NCBI RefSeq assembly: GCF_025837095.1
Contig: NZ_CP107551.1
Coordinates: 186,001 to 250,000, forward strand
Length of the DNA: 64,000 bases
DNA from: Rhodococcus sp. Z13
Lineage (GTDB): Bacteria; Actinomycetota; Actinomycetes; Mycobacteriales; Mycobacteriaceae
Direction of reading: 5' to 3'
Part shown: positions 54,749 to 62,433 of the stretch, one piece after another
Layout of the letters: the number at the start of each line of letters is the position of its first letter
How positions within the stretch are numbered: position 1 is the first letter of the stretch
Position numbers and translations under genes: made by a program
The notes under the pieces: model-generated
Databases searched by the model: none
What the model saw: only the letters and a program-made list of their open reading frames with translations
What the model was told of the DNA's origin: nothing

Positions 54749-56584
54749 ATGACCGACATGCTCGAGCAGGCCACGACCACCGGCGCGACCCCCGACCAGC
54801 GCGTGGACGCCTGGCTGCGGAAGTTCGAGACCGCGCTGGCGTCCCGGGACGTCGCCGCCGCGGCGGGACTCTTCGGCATCGAGAGCTTCTGGCGCGATCT
54901 CGTCTCCTTCACCTGGAACCTGAAGACGGTCGAGGGCCGCGAGGGCGTGACGGACATGCTGACCGCCCGGCTCGACGACACCGACCCGAGCGGCTTTTGC
55001 ACCACCGAACCGCCCACCGAGGACGACGGGGTGATCACCGCCTGGCTCGAGTTCGAGACCGCCGTCGGCCGCGGTTCCGGGCACCTCCGGCTGCGGCGCG
55101 ACGACGACGGTGAGGACCGCGCATGGACCCTGCTCACCACCCTGCAGGAACTGAAGGGCCACGAGGAACCGCGCGGCACCCGGCGCCCGCGCGGCACGAA
55201 GCACGGCGCCGACCGTCAGCGGGTGACCTGGTCGGAGCAGCGCGAGGCCGAGGAACGCGAGCTCGGTTACACCCGCCAGCCCTACGTCGTCATCGTCGGC
55301 GGCGGCCAGGGCGGGATCGCGCTCGGTGCCCGCATGCGGCAGCTCGGTGTCCCGGCCATCGTCCTCGACAAGCGCGACCGTCCCGGTGACCAGTGGCGCG
55401 GCCGCTACAAGTCGCTGTGTCTGCACGACCCCGTCTGGTACGACCACCTGCCCTACATGCCCTTCCCCGACAACTGGCCGGTGTTCGCGCCGAAGGACAA
55501 GATCGCGGACTGGCTCGAGATGTACACGAAGGTGATGGAGGTCCCCTACTGGTCGAAGTCGGTGTGCACCTCCGCGAGCTACGACGAGGAGGCGGGGGAG
55601 TGGACCGTCCACGTCGAACGCGACGGTGAACCCGTCGTCCTGCGGCCGAAGCAGCTGGTGATCGCCACCGGTATGTCGGGAAAGCCCAACATGCCCGAGT
55701 TCCCCGGCATGGACCGCTTCCGCGGCGAACAGCACCACTCCAGTCAGCATCCCGGCCCGGACGCCTACGTCGGCAAGAAGGCCGTGGTGATCGGCGCCAA
55801 CAACAGCGCCCACGACATCTGCGGTGCGCTCTGGGAGGTCGGCGCCGACGTGACCATGGTGCAGCGGTCCTCGACGCACATCGTGCGCTCGGAGTCGCTC
55901 ATGGAACTCGGCCTCGGTGACCTGTACTCCGAGCGGGCCCTCGCCGCGGGGATGACGACCTACAAGGCCGACCTGACCTTCGCGTCCCTGCCGTACCGGA
56001 TCATGCACGAGTTCCAGATCCCGATCTACGAGAAGATCCGCGAACGCGACGCCGACTTCTACGACCGGCTGGAGAAGGCCGGCTTCATGCACGACTGGGG
56101 CGACGACGGCTCGGGTCTGTTCATGAAGTATCTGCGCCGCGCCTCCGGCTACTACATCGACGTCGGGGCCTCCGAGTTGGTTGCGAACGGGGACATCAAG
56201 CTGGCGCACGGCAACGTCCGCGAACTCACCGAGACCTCCGTGATCCTCGAGGACGGCACCGAACTCGAAGCCGATCTCGTCGTCTACGCCACCGGCTACG
56301 GTTCGATGAACGGCTGGGTCGCCGACCTGATCTCGCAGGAGGTCGCCGACAAGGTCGGCAAGTGCTGGGGCCTGGGCTCGGACACCACCAAGGATCCGGG
56401 GCCGTGGGAGGGCGAGCAGCGCAACATGTGGAAGCCCACCCAGCAGGAAGGTCTGTGGTTCCACGGCGGCAACCTGCACCAGTCGCGCCACTACTCGCTG
56501 TACCTCGCGCTGCAGCTGAAGGCACGCTACGAGGGCATCCCGACCCCGGTCTACGGCCTGCAGGAGGTCCACCACCTCCGCTGA
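54749..56584 (+). CDS. Flavin-containing monooxygenase with N-terminal NTF2-like domain
   Basis: This is a 611-residue protein. Residues ~20-135 look like an NTF2/SnoaL-type domain (LRKFETALASRDVAAAAGLF). The flavoenzyme follows: FAD-binding Rossmann motif VVIVGGGQGGIALGARM, LDKRDRPGDQWRGRYKSLCLHDP, a second NADPH motif VVIGANNSAHDICGALW, and YATGYGS near the C-terminus. It fits the class B FMO/Baeyer-Villiger-like group, which uses NADPH and oxygen; the substrate is unknown. AGAGGA 8 nt before the ATG supports the start. It is probably induced through the divergent regulator and the inverted repeat. Confidence 0.88.
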   Translation: MTDMLEQATTTGATPDQRVDAWLRKFETALASRDVAAAAGLFGIESFWRDLVSFTWNLKTVEGREGVTDMLTARLDDTDPSGFCTTEPPTEDDGVITAWLEFETAVGRGSGHLRLRRDDDGEDRAWTLLTTLQELKGHEEPRGTRRPRGTKHGADRQRVTWSEQREAEERELGYTRQPYVVIVGGGQGGIALGARMRQLGVPAIVLDKRDRPGDQWRGRYKSLCLHDPVWYDHLPYMPFPDNWPVFAPKDKIADWLEMYTKVMEVPYWSKSVCTSASYDEEAGEWTVHVERDGEPVVLRPKQLVIATGMSGKPNMPEFPGMDRFRGEQHHSSQHPGPDAYVGKKAVVIGANNSAHDICGALWEVGADVTMVQRSSTHIVRSESLMELGLGDLYSERALAAGMTTYKADLTFASLPYRIMHEFQIPIYEKIRERDADFYDRLEKAGFMHDWGDDGSGLFMKYLRRASGYYIDVGASELVANGDIKLAHGNVRELTETSVILEDGTELEADLVVYATGYGSMNGWVADLISQEVADKVGKCWGLGSDTTKDPGPWEGEQRNMWKPTQQEGLWFHGGNLHQSRHYSLYLALQLKARYEGIPTPVYGLQEVHHLR

Positions 56585-56595
56585 CACCCGCGCCC

Positions 56596-56636
56596 GTCGT
56601 CCCCGTCGCACCCTTCCCCGGCGCGGCGGGGACGAC
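56596..56636 (+). terminator. Possible hairpin terminator after the FMO gene
   Basis: Arms GTCGTCCCCG (56596-56605) and CGGGGACGAC (56627-56636) are 10-bp complements with a 21-nt loop, 12 bp after the stop codon. No T-run follows. Confidence 0.35.
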
Positions 56637-56766
56637 TTCGTCCCACGGGAACGCCGAATCGGCACGAATCCGGCGAAGAGCTATTAGGGTCGCGTCCAGA
56701 TCCGCCCGACGGTATGCGCCGTGGGCGGACGTGATCGCTCCAGGACGTCGGGGGGACGAGGGTCCG

Positions 56767-57732
56767 ATGGTGAGAAGACTTGCGGCAGCGGTCGTGGCGG
56801 TCCTGGCGATGTCGCTGATCGGGGCGGTGTCGGCGCAGGCCGAGCCGGTGGCCACGATCGAGCACACCGAGCGGGTGAGCGGCACCCAGACGAAGCTCTC
56901 CGTGTTCTCGCCGGCGATGAACCGGGTCGTGACGGTTCAGGTGCTGCACCCGGCACGGTCGGGTTCGCGTCCCACGCTCTATCTGCTCGACGGTGTCAGC
57001 GCGGGTGAGGAATCCGACTTCCGCGAGAGCACGTGGACGCAGCGCACCGATATCGAGGAGTTCTTCGCCGACAAGAACGTCAATGTCGTCCTGCCCGTCG
57101 GTGGCACCGCGAGCTACTACACCGACTGGAATGCCCCCGACCCCGTGCTCGGGGTCAACAAGTGGGAGACCTTCCTGACCCGGGAACTGCCCCCGGTGAT
57201 CGACGCGAACTTCGGCGGCAACGGCACCGACGCCGTCGCGGGTCTGTCCATGGGAGCGACCGCCGCGATGGCGCTGATCACCCGTCATCCCGACCTCTAC
57301 GAGGGGGTCGCCGCGTTGAGCGGATGCTTCGACACGTCCCAGGACCGCTCCCGCGAGTCGGTGCGCGGCACCGTCGCCTACAAGGGCGGCAATCCCGACA
57401 ACATGTGGGGGCCGCCCGGCGATCCCCGCTGGACCGAACACGATTCGTACCTGCTCGCCGAACGGCTGCGGGGGAAGAAGATCTTCCTCAGCACCGGCAA
57501 CGGTGTGCTCGGTCCCTACGACCTCGACGCCGGGCAGGACGTGCTCACCGTCGGCGCCCCGCTCGAGATCGGCACGCTCGCCTGCACCCTGACCTACGAC
57601 CGGCGCCTCCGCGAGCTGGGCATCCCCGCCCAGGTGGTCTACCGGCCGTGGGGCACCCACTCGTGGGGGTACTGGCAGGACGACATCAAGACGGCGTGGC
57701 CCACGCTCGCGGAGGCGCTCGGACTCCGGTGA
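56767..57732 (+). CDS. Secreted mycolyltransferase, third antigen-85 paralogue
   Basis: This 321-residue mycolyltransferase has a signal peptide (MVRRLAAAVVAVLAMSLIGA, cleavage after AQA near residue 25). The triad is Ser161 in GLSMGATAAM, a Glu in APLEIGTLAC and a His in GTHSWGYW. It differs from the two copies near the window start in having the Cys pair in ALSGCFDTS and TLACTLTYD and a shorter loop, so it is not a recent duplicate. It lies alone, away from the mycolate operon. GAGGG precedes the ATG. A 17-bp tandem duplication spans its stop codon. Confidence 0.9.
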   Translation: MVRRLAAAVVAVLAMSLIGAVSAQAEPVATIEHTERVSGTQTKLSVFSPAMNRVVTVQVLHPARSGSRPTLYLLDGVSAGEESDFRESTWTQRTDIEEFFADKNVNVVLPVGGTASYYTDWNAPDPVLGVNKWETFLTRELPPVIDANFGGNGTDAVAGLSMGATAAMALITRHPDLYEGVAALSGCFDTSQDRSRESVRGTVAYKGGNPDNMWGPPGDPRWTEHDSYLLAERLRGKKIFLSTGNGVLGPYDLDAGQDVLTVGAPLEIGTLACTLTYDRRLRELGIPAQVVYRPWGTHSWGYWQDDIKTAWPTLAEALGLR

Positions 57733-57754
57733 CGCCCGGACTCCGGTGACGCCC
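57721..57754. repeat. 17-bp tandem duplication over the mycolyltransferase stop
   Basis: The unit GGACTCCGGTGACGCCC occurs at 57721-57737 and again at 57738-57754. The first unit contains the TGA stop. Confidence 0.9.
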
Positions 57755-57774
57755 GGCTGGAGCGGGTCGGGGGA

Positions 57775-58854
57775 TCAGACGATTCCGGCGACCTCCCGGC
57801 CCTGCTTCGTGGCGAAGTCCAGGAACAGGTCGTTCTCGTGCGGGTCGCCGATGGTCACGCGGGTGCCCTCACCGGTGAAGTTACGCAGCACCACACCGGC
57901 CTCGGCGGCGGCGTCCGCGAACGCGGCCGAGCGCTCACCGAGCGGCAGCCACAGGAAGTTGGCGTTGCTCTCGGGCACCTCGTAGCCCGCGGCGGTCAGG
58001 GCGGCGTGCACCCGCTCGCGCTCGGCGACGATCCCGTCGGTGCGGGCCAGCAGCTCCGGTGCCGCGGCGAGCGACGCGATCGCGGCGGTCTGGGCGAGGG
58101 AGTTGACCGAGAACGGGGTGTGGACCTTGCTCAGCGCCGTCACCAGGGACGGATCGGCCACCGCGTAGCCCACCCGGATGCCGGCGAGACCGTAGGCCTT
58201 GGAGAAGGTGCGCAGCACCACGACGTTGCTGCGGCCCTCGGCGATCTCGAGGCCGTCTGGCAGATCCTCACCGGGTGCGGGCCGGACGTACTCGAAGTAC
58301 GCCTCGTCGAGCGCGACGACGATGTGCTCGGGCACCGCGTCGAGGAACTCCTCGAGCTCGGCCCTGCTCAGGAGCGAGCCGGTGGGGTTGTTGGGATTGC
58401 ACACGAAGATCAGGCGGGTGCGGTCGGTGATCGCCGCGAGCATCGCCTTCAGGTCGTGACCGTGATCGGGGGTGTTCGGGACCTTCACCGCCGTCGCACC
58501 TGCGACCGCCGTGATGATGGGGTACGCCTCGAAGGACCGCCAGGCGAAGATCACCTCGTCGCCGGCGTTGCAGGTGACCTGCACGAGTTCCTGGCACAGG
58601 CTCACCGAGCCGCAGCCCACTGCGATCCGGTCCGTGGGGACACCGAGCCGCGCCGACAGGGCCGCGAGCAGTTCGGTGGCGCCGTTGTCGGGGTAGCGGT
58701 TGAGACCGGCGGCGGCCTCCGCGATCGCCTCGCGCACGCTCGGGAGAGGACCCAGAGTCGTCTCGTTGCTGGCGAGCTTCACCGCTCCCGGGAACGAACG
58801 GCCGGGAACGTAGGCGGGAACTGATTCGAGATCGGGGCGGGTCCGTGGAGTCAC
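57775..58854 (-). CDS. Histidinol-phosphate / aromatic aminotransferase (HisC2/Pat-like)
   Basis: This 359-residue fold-type I aminotransferase has KLASNETTLGPLPSV at the N-terminus, CNPNNPTGS, the cofactor segment ALDEAYFEY, and the PLP lysine in TFSKAYGLAGIRVGYAV. The ending VTIGDPHEND is typical of HisC/Pat. In mycobacteria the paralogue HisC2 (Rv3772) lies in this general neighbourhood and may act as a phenylalanine aminotransferase. The GTG at 58854 is chosen because a CATAAT -10 element lies 7 nt upstream. Confidence 0.88.
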   Translation of the reverse strand: MTPRTRPDLESVPAYVPGRSFPGAVKLASNETTLGPLPSVREAIAEAAAGLNRYPDNGATELLAALSARLGVPTDRIAVGCGSVSLCQELVQVTCNAGDEVIFAWRSFEAYPIITAVAGATAVKVPNTPDHGHDLKAMLAAITDRTRLIFVCNPNNPTGSLLSRAELEEFLDAVPEHIVVALDEAYFEYVRPAPGEDLPDGLEIAEGRSNVVVLRTFSKAYGLAGIRVGYAVADPSLVTALSKVHTPFSVNSLAQTAAIASLAAAPELLARTDGIVAERERVHAALTAAGYEVPESNANFLWLPLGERSAAFADAAAEAGVVLRNFTGEGTRVTIGDPHENDLFLDFATKQGREVAGIV

Positions 58855-58861
58855 GACCCCG

Positions 58862-58867
58862 ATTATG
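58862..58867 (-). promoter_or_regulatory. -10 element for the HisC2-like gene (leaderless type)
   Basis: CATAAT on the minus strand is followed by 7 nt and the GTG at 58854. Confidence 0.35.
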
Positions 58868-59016
58868 CGCCTCGTCCGGCTCTCCATCGGACATCCGTCC
58901 AACACGCCACCGCCGCCGGAAGCTCGTCCGCAAGCTTCTGACCAGGCGTTTTGCGTTTTCCCGCCGGGCATGTGTAATGTTTCGATCCGGCGGTTCGAGA
59001 GCAATCGAATCCCCGA

Positions 59017-59108
59017 GGAGGCGTGCCAGAGCGGCCGAATGGGACTCACTGCTAATGAGTTGTCCCCCTTACCGGGGACCGGAGGTTCAAATCCTCTCGC
59101 CTCCGCCA
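59017..59108 (+). tRNA. tRNA-Ser (GCT anticodon)
   Basis: This is a 92-nt class II tRNA. The acceptor GGAGGCG/CGCCTCC is perfect, the anticodon loop is CTGCTAA, the variable arm is long (TTGTCCCCCTTACCGGGGACC), the T loop is GGTTCAAATCC, and CCA is encoded. Confidence 0.97.
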
Positions 59109-59149
59109 GTTGGTGTAACGTCACCAGCGACCACAACTGAACACCGCAT

Positions 59150-59222
59150 GCGCCCGTAGCTCAACGGATAGAGCATCTGACTACGGATCAGAAGGTTAGG
59201 GGTTCGAATCCCTTCGGGCGCA
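59150..59222 (+). tRNA. tRNA-Arg (ACG anticodon)
   Basis: This is a 73-nt tRNA with acceptor GCGCCCG/CGGGCGC, anticodon stem-loop TCTGACTACGGATCAGA and T loop GGTTCGAATCC. The 3' CCA is not encoded. A terminator follows directly. Confidence 0.97.
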
Positions 59223-59227
59223 CACAC

Positions 59228-59262
59228 GAAAACCCCGCCGGTTCGCCGGTGGGGTTTTCTCG
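59228..59262 (+). terminator. Intrinsic terminator after tRNA-Arg
   Basis: AAAACCCCGCCGG (59229-59241) pairs with CCGGTGGGGTTTT (59246-59258) with one mismatch and a TTCG loop, ending in a T-run. It is the most classical terminator of the window. Confidence 0.9.
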
Positions 59263-59443
59263 TTTCCGCATATCCTGCACTCACTGTGATGCTCCTCTCG
59301 GCGTCGGCCCGAGCTCGGCTCGCCCCCACCTGGACGTTCCCGGACGAGTGAACGCCCCGTCTCCGATTTCGTTCCTTTCTCCGGTGCCGTACTTCCTCCG
59401 GGGGCGTGTGCGGGCACGACGATAACGCAGGAGAAACCCCCTA

Positions 59444-59472
59444 TTGACGAGCCGCGCGGCCGGACGTACATT
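59444..59472 (+). promoter_or_regulatory. Predicted promoter of the acyl-CoA dehydrogenase operon
   Basis: TTGACG (59444-59449) and TACATT (59467-59472) are spaced by exactly 17 bp, a near-consensus promoter, giving a leader of about 70 nt. The rest of the gap 59263-59443 shows no gene. Confidence 0.6.
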
Positions 59473-59489
59473 TCGAGTCACTCTCGAAA
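59471..59489. promoter_or_regulatory. Inverted repeat over the transcription start, probable operator
   Basis: TTTCGAG (59471-59477) and CTCGAAA (59483-59489) are perfect complements with a 5-nt spacer. The site overlaps the -10 element and the predicted transcription start, where a repressor such as a TetR-family lipid regulator would act. No such regulator gene is in the window. Confidence 0.5.
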
Positions 59490-59549
59490 AGTTAACGACG
59501 ATTCGCACGACCGGCCGGCAACGGCAGTCGAGCTCTGCTGGGAGAAGAC

Positions 59550-60782
59550 ATGGAACTAGCGTGGTCAGAGGCCGACGCCGCCTTCCGGGACGAGGTGCGC
59601 TCGTTTCTCGAGGAGAAGCTGACGCCCGAACTGCGACGAGCGGGACGGCTCGCCACGAGCGTGTACTCCGACCACGAGGCGAGCATGGAGTGGCAGCGGA
59701 TCCTCCATGAGCGCGGATGGGCCGCACCGGCGTGGCCGGTCGAGTACGGCGGATGCGACTGGACGCAGACGCAGCACTACATCTTCAGTCGGGAGTCGAT
59801 CCTCGCCGGCGCCCCGAACCTGTCGCCGATGGGCATCCGCATGGTCGCGCACGCGATCGTCGCCTACGGCACCGAGGAGCAGAAGAACTACTTCCTGCCC
59901 CGGATCCTCACCGGGGAGGTCTTCTTCTGCCAGGGCTACTCCGAGCCCGAGGCCGGCTCCGACCTCGCCTCGCTGAGCATGGCGGCGGTCGACGACGGCG
60001 AGGACCTGATCGTCACCGGCAGCAAGATCTGGACCACCCACGCCACCGAGGCGAACTGGATGTTCGCGCTGGTGCGCACGTCCAAGACCGGGAAGAAGCA
60101 GGAGGGCATCACCTTCCTGCTGATCGACATGACCTCGCCCGGCATCGAGATCCGCCCGCTCGTGATGACCTCCGGCGAGGAGGTGCAGAACCAGGTCTTC
60201 TTCGACGGTGTGCGAGTGCCCAAGAAGAACGTCCTCGGGAAGATCGACGAGGGCTGGACCGTCGCCAAGTATCTGCTCGTCTTCGAACGCGGGGGAGCGG
60301 CGGCCGCGCCGGCCCTGCAGGTGATGGCCGAGCGGATCGCCGAGAAGGCCGCCGAACAGCCCGGCCCCTCCGGTGGCACCCTCATCGACGATCCGGTGTT
60401 CTCCGCCAAGCTCGCCGAGGCCCGCATCCGCACCGAGGTCCTCGAGATCCTCGAATACCGCACGCTCGCGGCGCTGTCCGAAGGGAAGAATCCGGGTCCC
60501 GCGTCGTCGATGCTCAAGGTGCTCGGCACCGAGCTCAGCCAGACGCTCACCCAGCTGGCCCTCGAGGCCGCGGGTCCGCGCGGCCGCGTCTACCAGCCGC
60601 ACATCACCGCGCCCGGTGGTCCGGTGGCCGACTACGTGCCGCCCGCCGACGGGTACGTCAGCGGTGAGGACTGGCAGGCCGTGGCGCCGCTGCGCTACTT
60701 CAACGACCGTGCCGGATCGATCTACGCCGGCAGCAACGAGATCCAGCGAAACATTCTCGCCAAAGCAGCATTGGGGCTCTGA
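59550..60782 (+). CDS. Acyl-CoA dehydrogenase, first subunit of a tandem pair
   Basis: This 410-residue FAD-dependent acyl-CoA dehydrogenase has the FAD-binding segments QGYSEPEAGSDLASL and IVTGSKIWTTHA, and the C-terminal SIYAGSNEIQRNILAK. In that last segment the residue aligned with the medium-chain catalytic Glu (usually IYEGT) is Ala, so any catalytic base must lie elsewhere, as in some steroid-type FadE subunits. Its TGA overlaps the ATG of the next acyl-CoA dehydrogenase by 1 bp. Such coupled pairs often form alpha2beta2 heterotetramers in sterol or branched-chain acyl-CoA oxidation; this is inference here. Confidence 0.88.
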   Translation: MELAWSEADAAFRDEVRSFLEEKLTPELRRAGRLATSVYSDHEASMEWQRILHERGWAAPAWPVEYGGCDWTQTQHYIFSRESILAGAPNLSPMGIRMVAHAIVAYGTEEQKNYFLPRILTGEVFFCQGYSEPEAGSDLASLSMAAVDDGEDLIVTGSKIWTTHATEANWMFALVRTSKTGKKQEGITFLLIDMTSPGIEIRPLVMTSGEEVQNQVFFDGVRVPKKNVLGKIDEGWTVAKYLLVFERGGAAAAPALQVMAERIAEKAAEQPGPSGGTLIDDPVFSAKLAEARIRTEVLEILEYRTLAALSEGKNPGPASSMLKVLGTELSQTLTQLALEAAGPRGRVYQPHITAPGGPVADYVPPADGYVSGEDWQAVAPLRYFNDRAGSIYAGSNEIQRNILAKAALGL

Positions 60783-61930
60783 TGGACTTCGGTTTGAGCA
60801 AGGAGCAGGAGCTCCTTCGTGATTCGGTCACCAAGTTCCTCGCCGGTCGCTACGACCTGGCGGAAAGCCGGAAGGTAGCGACCACCGGCGAAGGATGGCA
60901 GCCGGAGGTGTGGCGCGCGTTCGCCGAGGAACTCGGCATTCTCGGCGCCACGCTGCCGGAAGCCGTGGGGGGGATGGGCGGCGGCCCGGTCGAACTGATG
61001 GTCGTGGCCGAGGCACTCGGGCACGCCCTCGTGATCGAGCCGTTCGTCGACACGGTCGTCCTCGGGGGCGGTCTTCTCGGTCGTGCTGGGGGCGACCGGG
61101 CCGAAGCCGTCCTCGAGGCGATCGCCGCCGGGGAAGCGATCACCGCGTTCGCGGCGATCGAACCCACCTCCGGGTACGTCTTCCACGACGTCACCACCAC
61201 CGCCCGCCGCGAGGGCGACGAGTGGGTGCTCGACGGCGAGAAGACCGTGGTCACCAGCGCGCCCCTGGCGACGCACCTGATCGTCACGGCCCGCACCTCG
61301 GGTGAGCGCACCGATCGGGCCGGAATCTCGCTGTTCCTGATCGACTTCGATCCCGCGAACCCGCCGGCCGGGGTTGAGATCCACTCCTACCGCACGATCG
61401 ACGACCGCCGCGCCGCCGACCTCGTGTTCTCCGACCTGCGTCTGCCCGCCGACGCGCTGCTCGGCGAGGAGGGTGCCGCCTGGCCGTCCGTCGCCCGGGC
61501 GGTCGACGAGGGCATCGCCGCGATCTCCGCCGAGGCCGTCGGCCTCATGCGCAAGGTGCTCGCCGACACCGTCGAGTACGCGAAGCAACGTCAGCAGTTC
61601 GGGCAGCCGATCGGCCGCTTCCAGGTCCTCCAGCACCGCATGGTCGACATGTACATGGAGGTCGAGCAAGCCGTCTCCGCCGCCTACCTCGCGATCCTCA
61701 ACCTCGACAGCGACGAGACGACCCGGGCCCGCGCGATCTCGGCCGCGAAGGCGACGATCAGCCGTGCCGCCCGCTTCGTCGGCCAGAACGCCGTCCAACT
61801 CCACGGCGGCATGGGCATGACCGAGGAACTGGCCGTCGGCCACTACTTCAAGCGCCTGACCGCCATCGAGTACGAGTTCGGCACCGCCGAGCAGCACATC
61901 GCGCGGTACGCGCAGCTCACGAAGGTCTGA
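60782..61930 (+). CDS. Acyl-CoA dehydrogenase, second subunit of a tandem pair
   Basis: This 382-residue acyl-CoA dehydrogenase homologue begins MDFGLSKEQELLRDSV. It has the diverged middle segment AFAAIEPTSGYVFHDVTT and the helical C-terminal domain with KQRQQFGQPIGRFQVLQHRM and LHGGMGMTEELAVGHYFKRL. The usual FAD-binding T-EP-AGSD-type motif is weaker than in the first subunit. That, with the TGATG overlap, suggests a heteromeric partner. It ends 12 bp before a strong hairpin. Confidence 0.87.
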   Translation: MDFGLSKEQELLRDSVTKFLAGRYDLAESRKVATTGEGWQPEVWRAFAEELGILGATLPEAVGGMGGGPVELMVVAEALGHALVIEPFVDTVVLGGGLLGRAGGDRAEAVLEAIAAGEAITAFAAIEPTSGYVFHDVTTTARREGDEWVLDGEKTVVTSAPLATHLIVTARTSGERTDRAGISLFLIDFDPANPPAGVEIHSYRTIDDRRAADLVFSDLRLPADALLGEEGAAWPSVARAVDEGIAAISAEAVGLMRKVLADTVEYAKQRQQFGQPIGRFQVLQHRMVDMYMEVEQAVSAAYLAILNLDSDETTRARAISAAKATISRAARFVGQNAVQLHGGMGMTEELAVGHYFKRLTAIEYEFGTAEQHIARYAQLTKV

Positions 61931-61942
61931 GCGACGAGACGA

Positions 61943-61982
61943 CCCGGGGCCGGTAGGACATCACTCCCGTACCGGCCCCGGG
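61943..61982. terminator. Bidirectional hairpin terminator between fadE and vsr
   Basis: A perfect 13-bp inverted repeat (61943-61955 with 61970-61982) has a 14-nt loop. The vsr stop codon (61961-61963) lies in the loop, so the right arm is the end of the vsr coding sequence. Confidence 0.75.
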
Positions 61983-62425
61983 CTCTGCGTGTCCGGAGAT
62001 CGTGGGCCGGGAGCCGTCAGGGCATCCTCCACCCGGGTCGCGGCGACGATCGGGTCCTCGTGCTCCCACACCCGCACCACCGTCCAGCCGGCGGCCCGCA
62101 GCCGCGTGTCGGTGTCCCGGTCGCGCCGCACGTTCGCGGCGAGCTTCGCCGCCCACCACTCGGCGTTGTTCTTGGGGTGGGTCGCATGCAGGGGGCAGCT
62201 GTGCCAGAAGCATCCGTCGACGTAGACAGCGACCCGGAGACGGGGGAAGAGCAGATCGGCTCGTCGCCGCATCCCGGGCAGGGGAGCCTTGTCTACGAAG
62301 AAACGGCGGCCGCGACGATGCAGTTCCTTGCGCAGCGCCACCTCGGGCGCGGTGTCGCGTCGACGCTGCCGGCTCATCCGCGCGCTCGTGCGCGGATCGG
62401 TCGGAGGTCGATCGGCCGCTGCCAT
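61961..62425 (-). CDS. vsr: Very-short-patch repair (Vsr) endonuclease
   Basis: This 154-residue Vsr nickase cuts beside T:G mismatches that arise when 5-methylcytosine deaminates. Motifs are SRQRRRDTAPEVALRKELHR, PLPGMRRRADLLFPRLRVAVY with the catalytic Asp, VDGCFWHSCPLHATHPKNN with the metal-site Cys/His cluster, and RDRDTDTRLRAAGWTVVRVWEH. It starts 8 bp after the cytosine methyltransferase gene. A longer upstream frame is not favoured because it would overlap that gene widely. Confidence 0.92.
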   Translation of the reverse strand: MAAADRPPTDPRTSARMSRQRRRDTAPEVALRKELHRRGRRFFVDKAPLPGMRRRADLLFPRLRVAVYVDGCFWHSCPLHATHPKNNAEWWAAKLAANVRRDRDTDTRLRAAGWTVVRVWEHEDPIVAATRVEDALTAPGPRSPDTQSPGPVRE

Positions 62426-62433
62426 CGTGGCCT

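Noticed and set aside
58855-59136. Upstream extension of the HisC2-like aminotransferase to 59136
   Set aside because: It would run antisense through the tRNA-Ser gene. The GTG at 58854 has a -10 element in the leaderless position.
51868-59222. Integration sites at the three tRNA genes
   Set aside because: No integrase and no repeated 3' tRNA fragment were found near the tRNAs.
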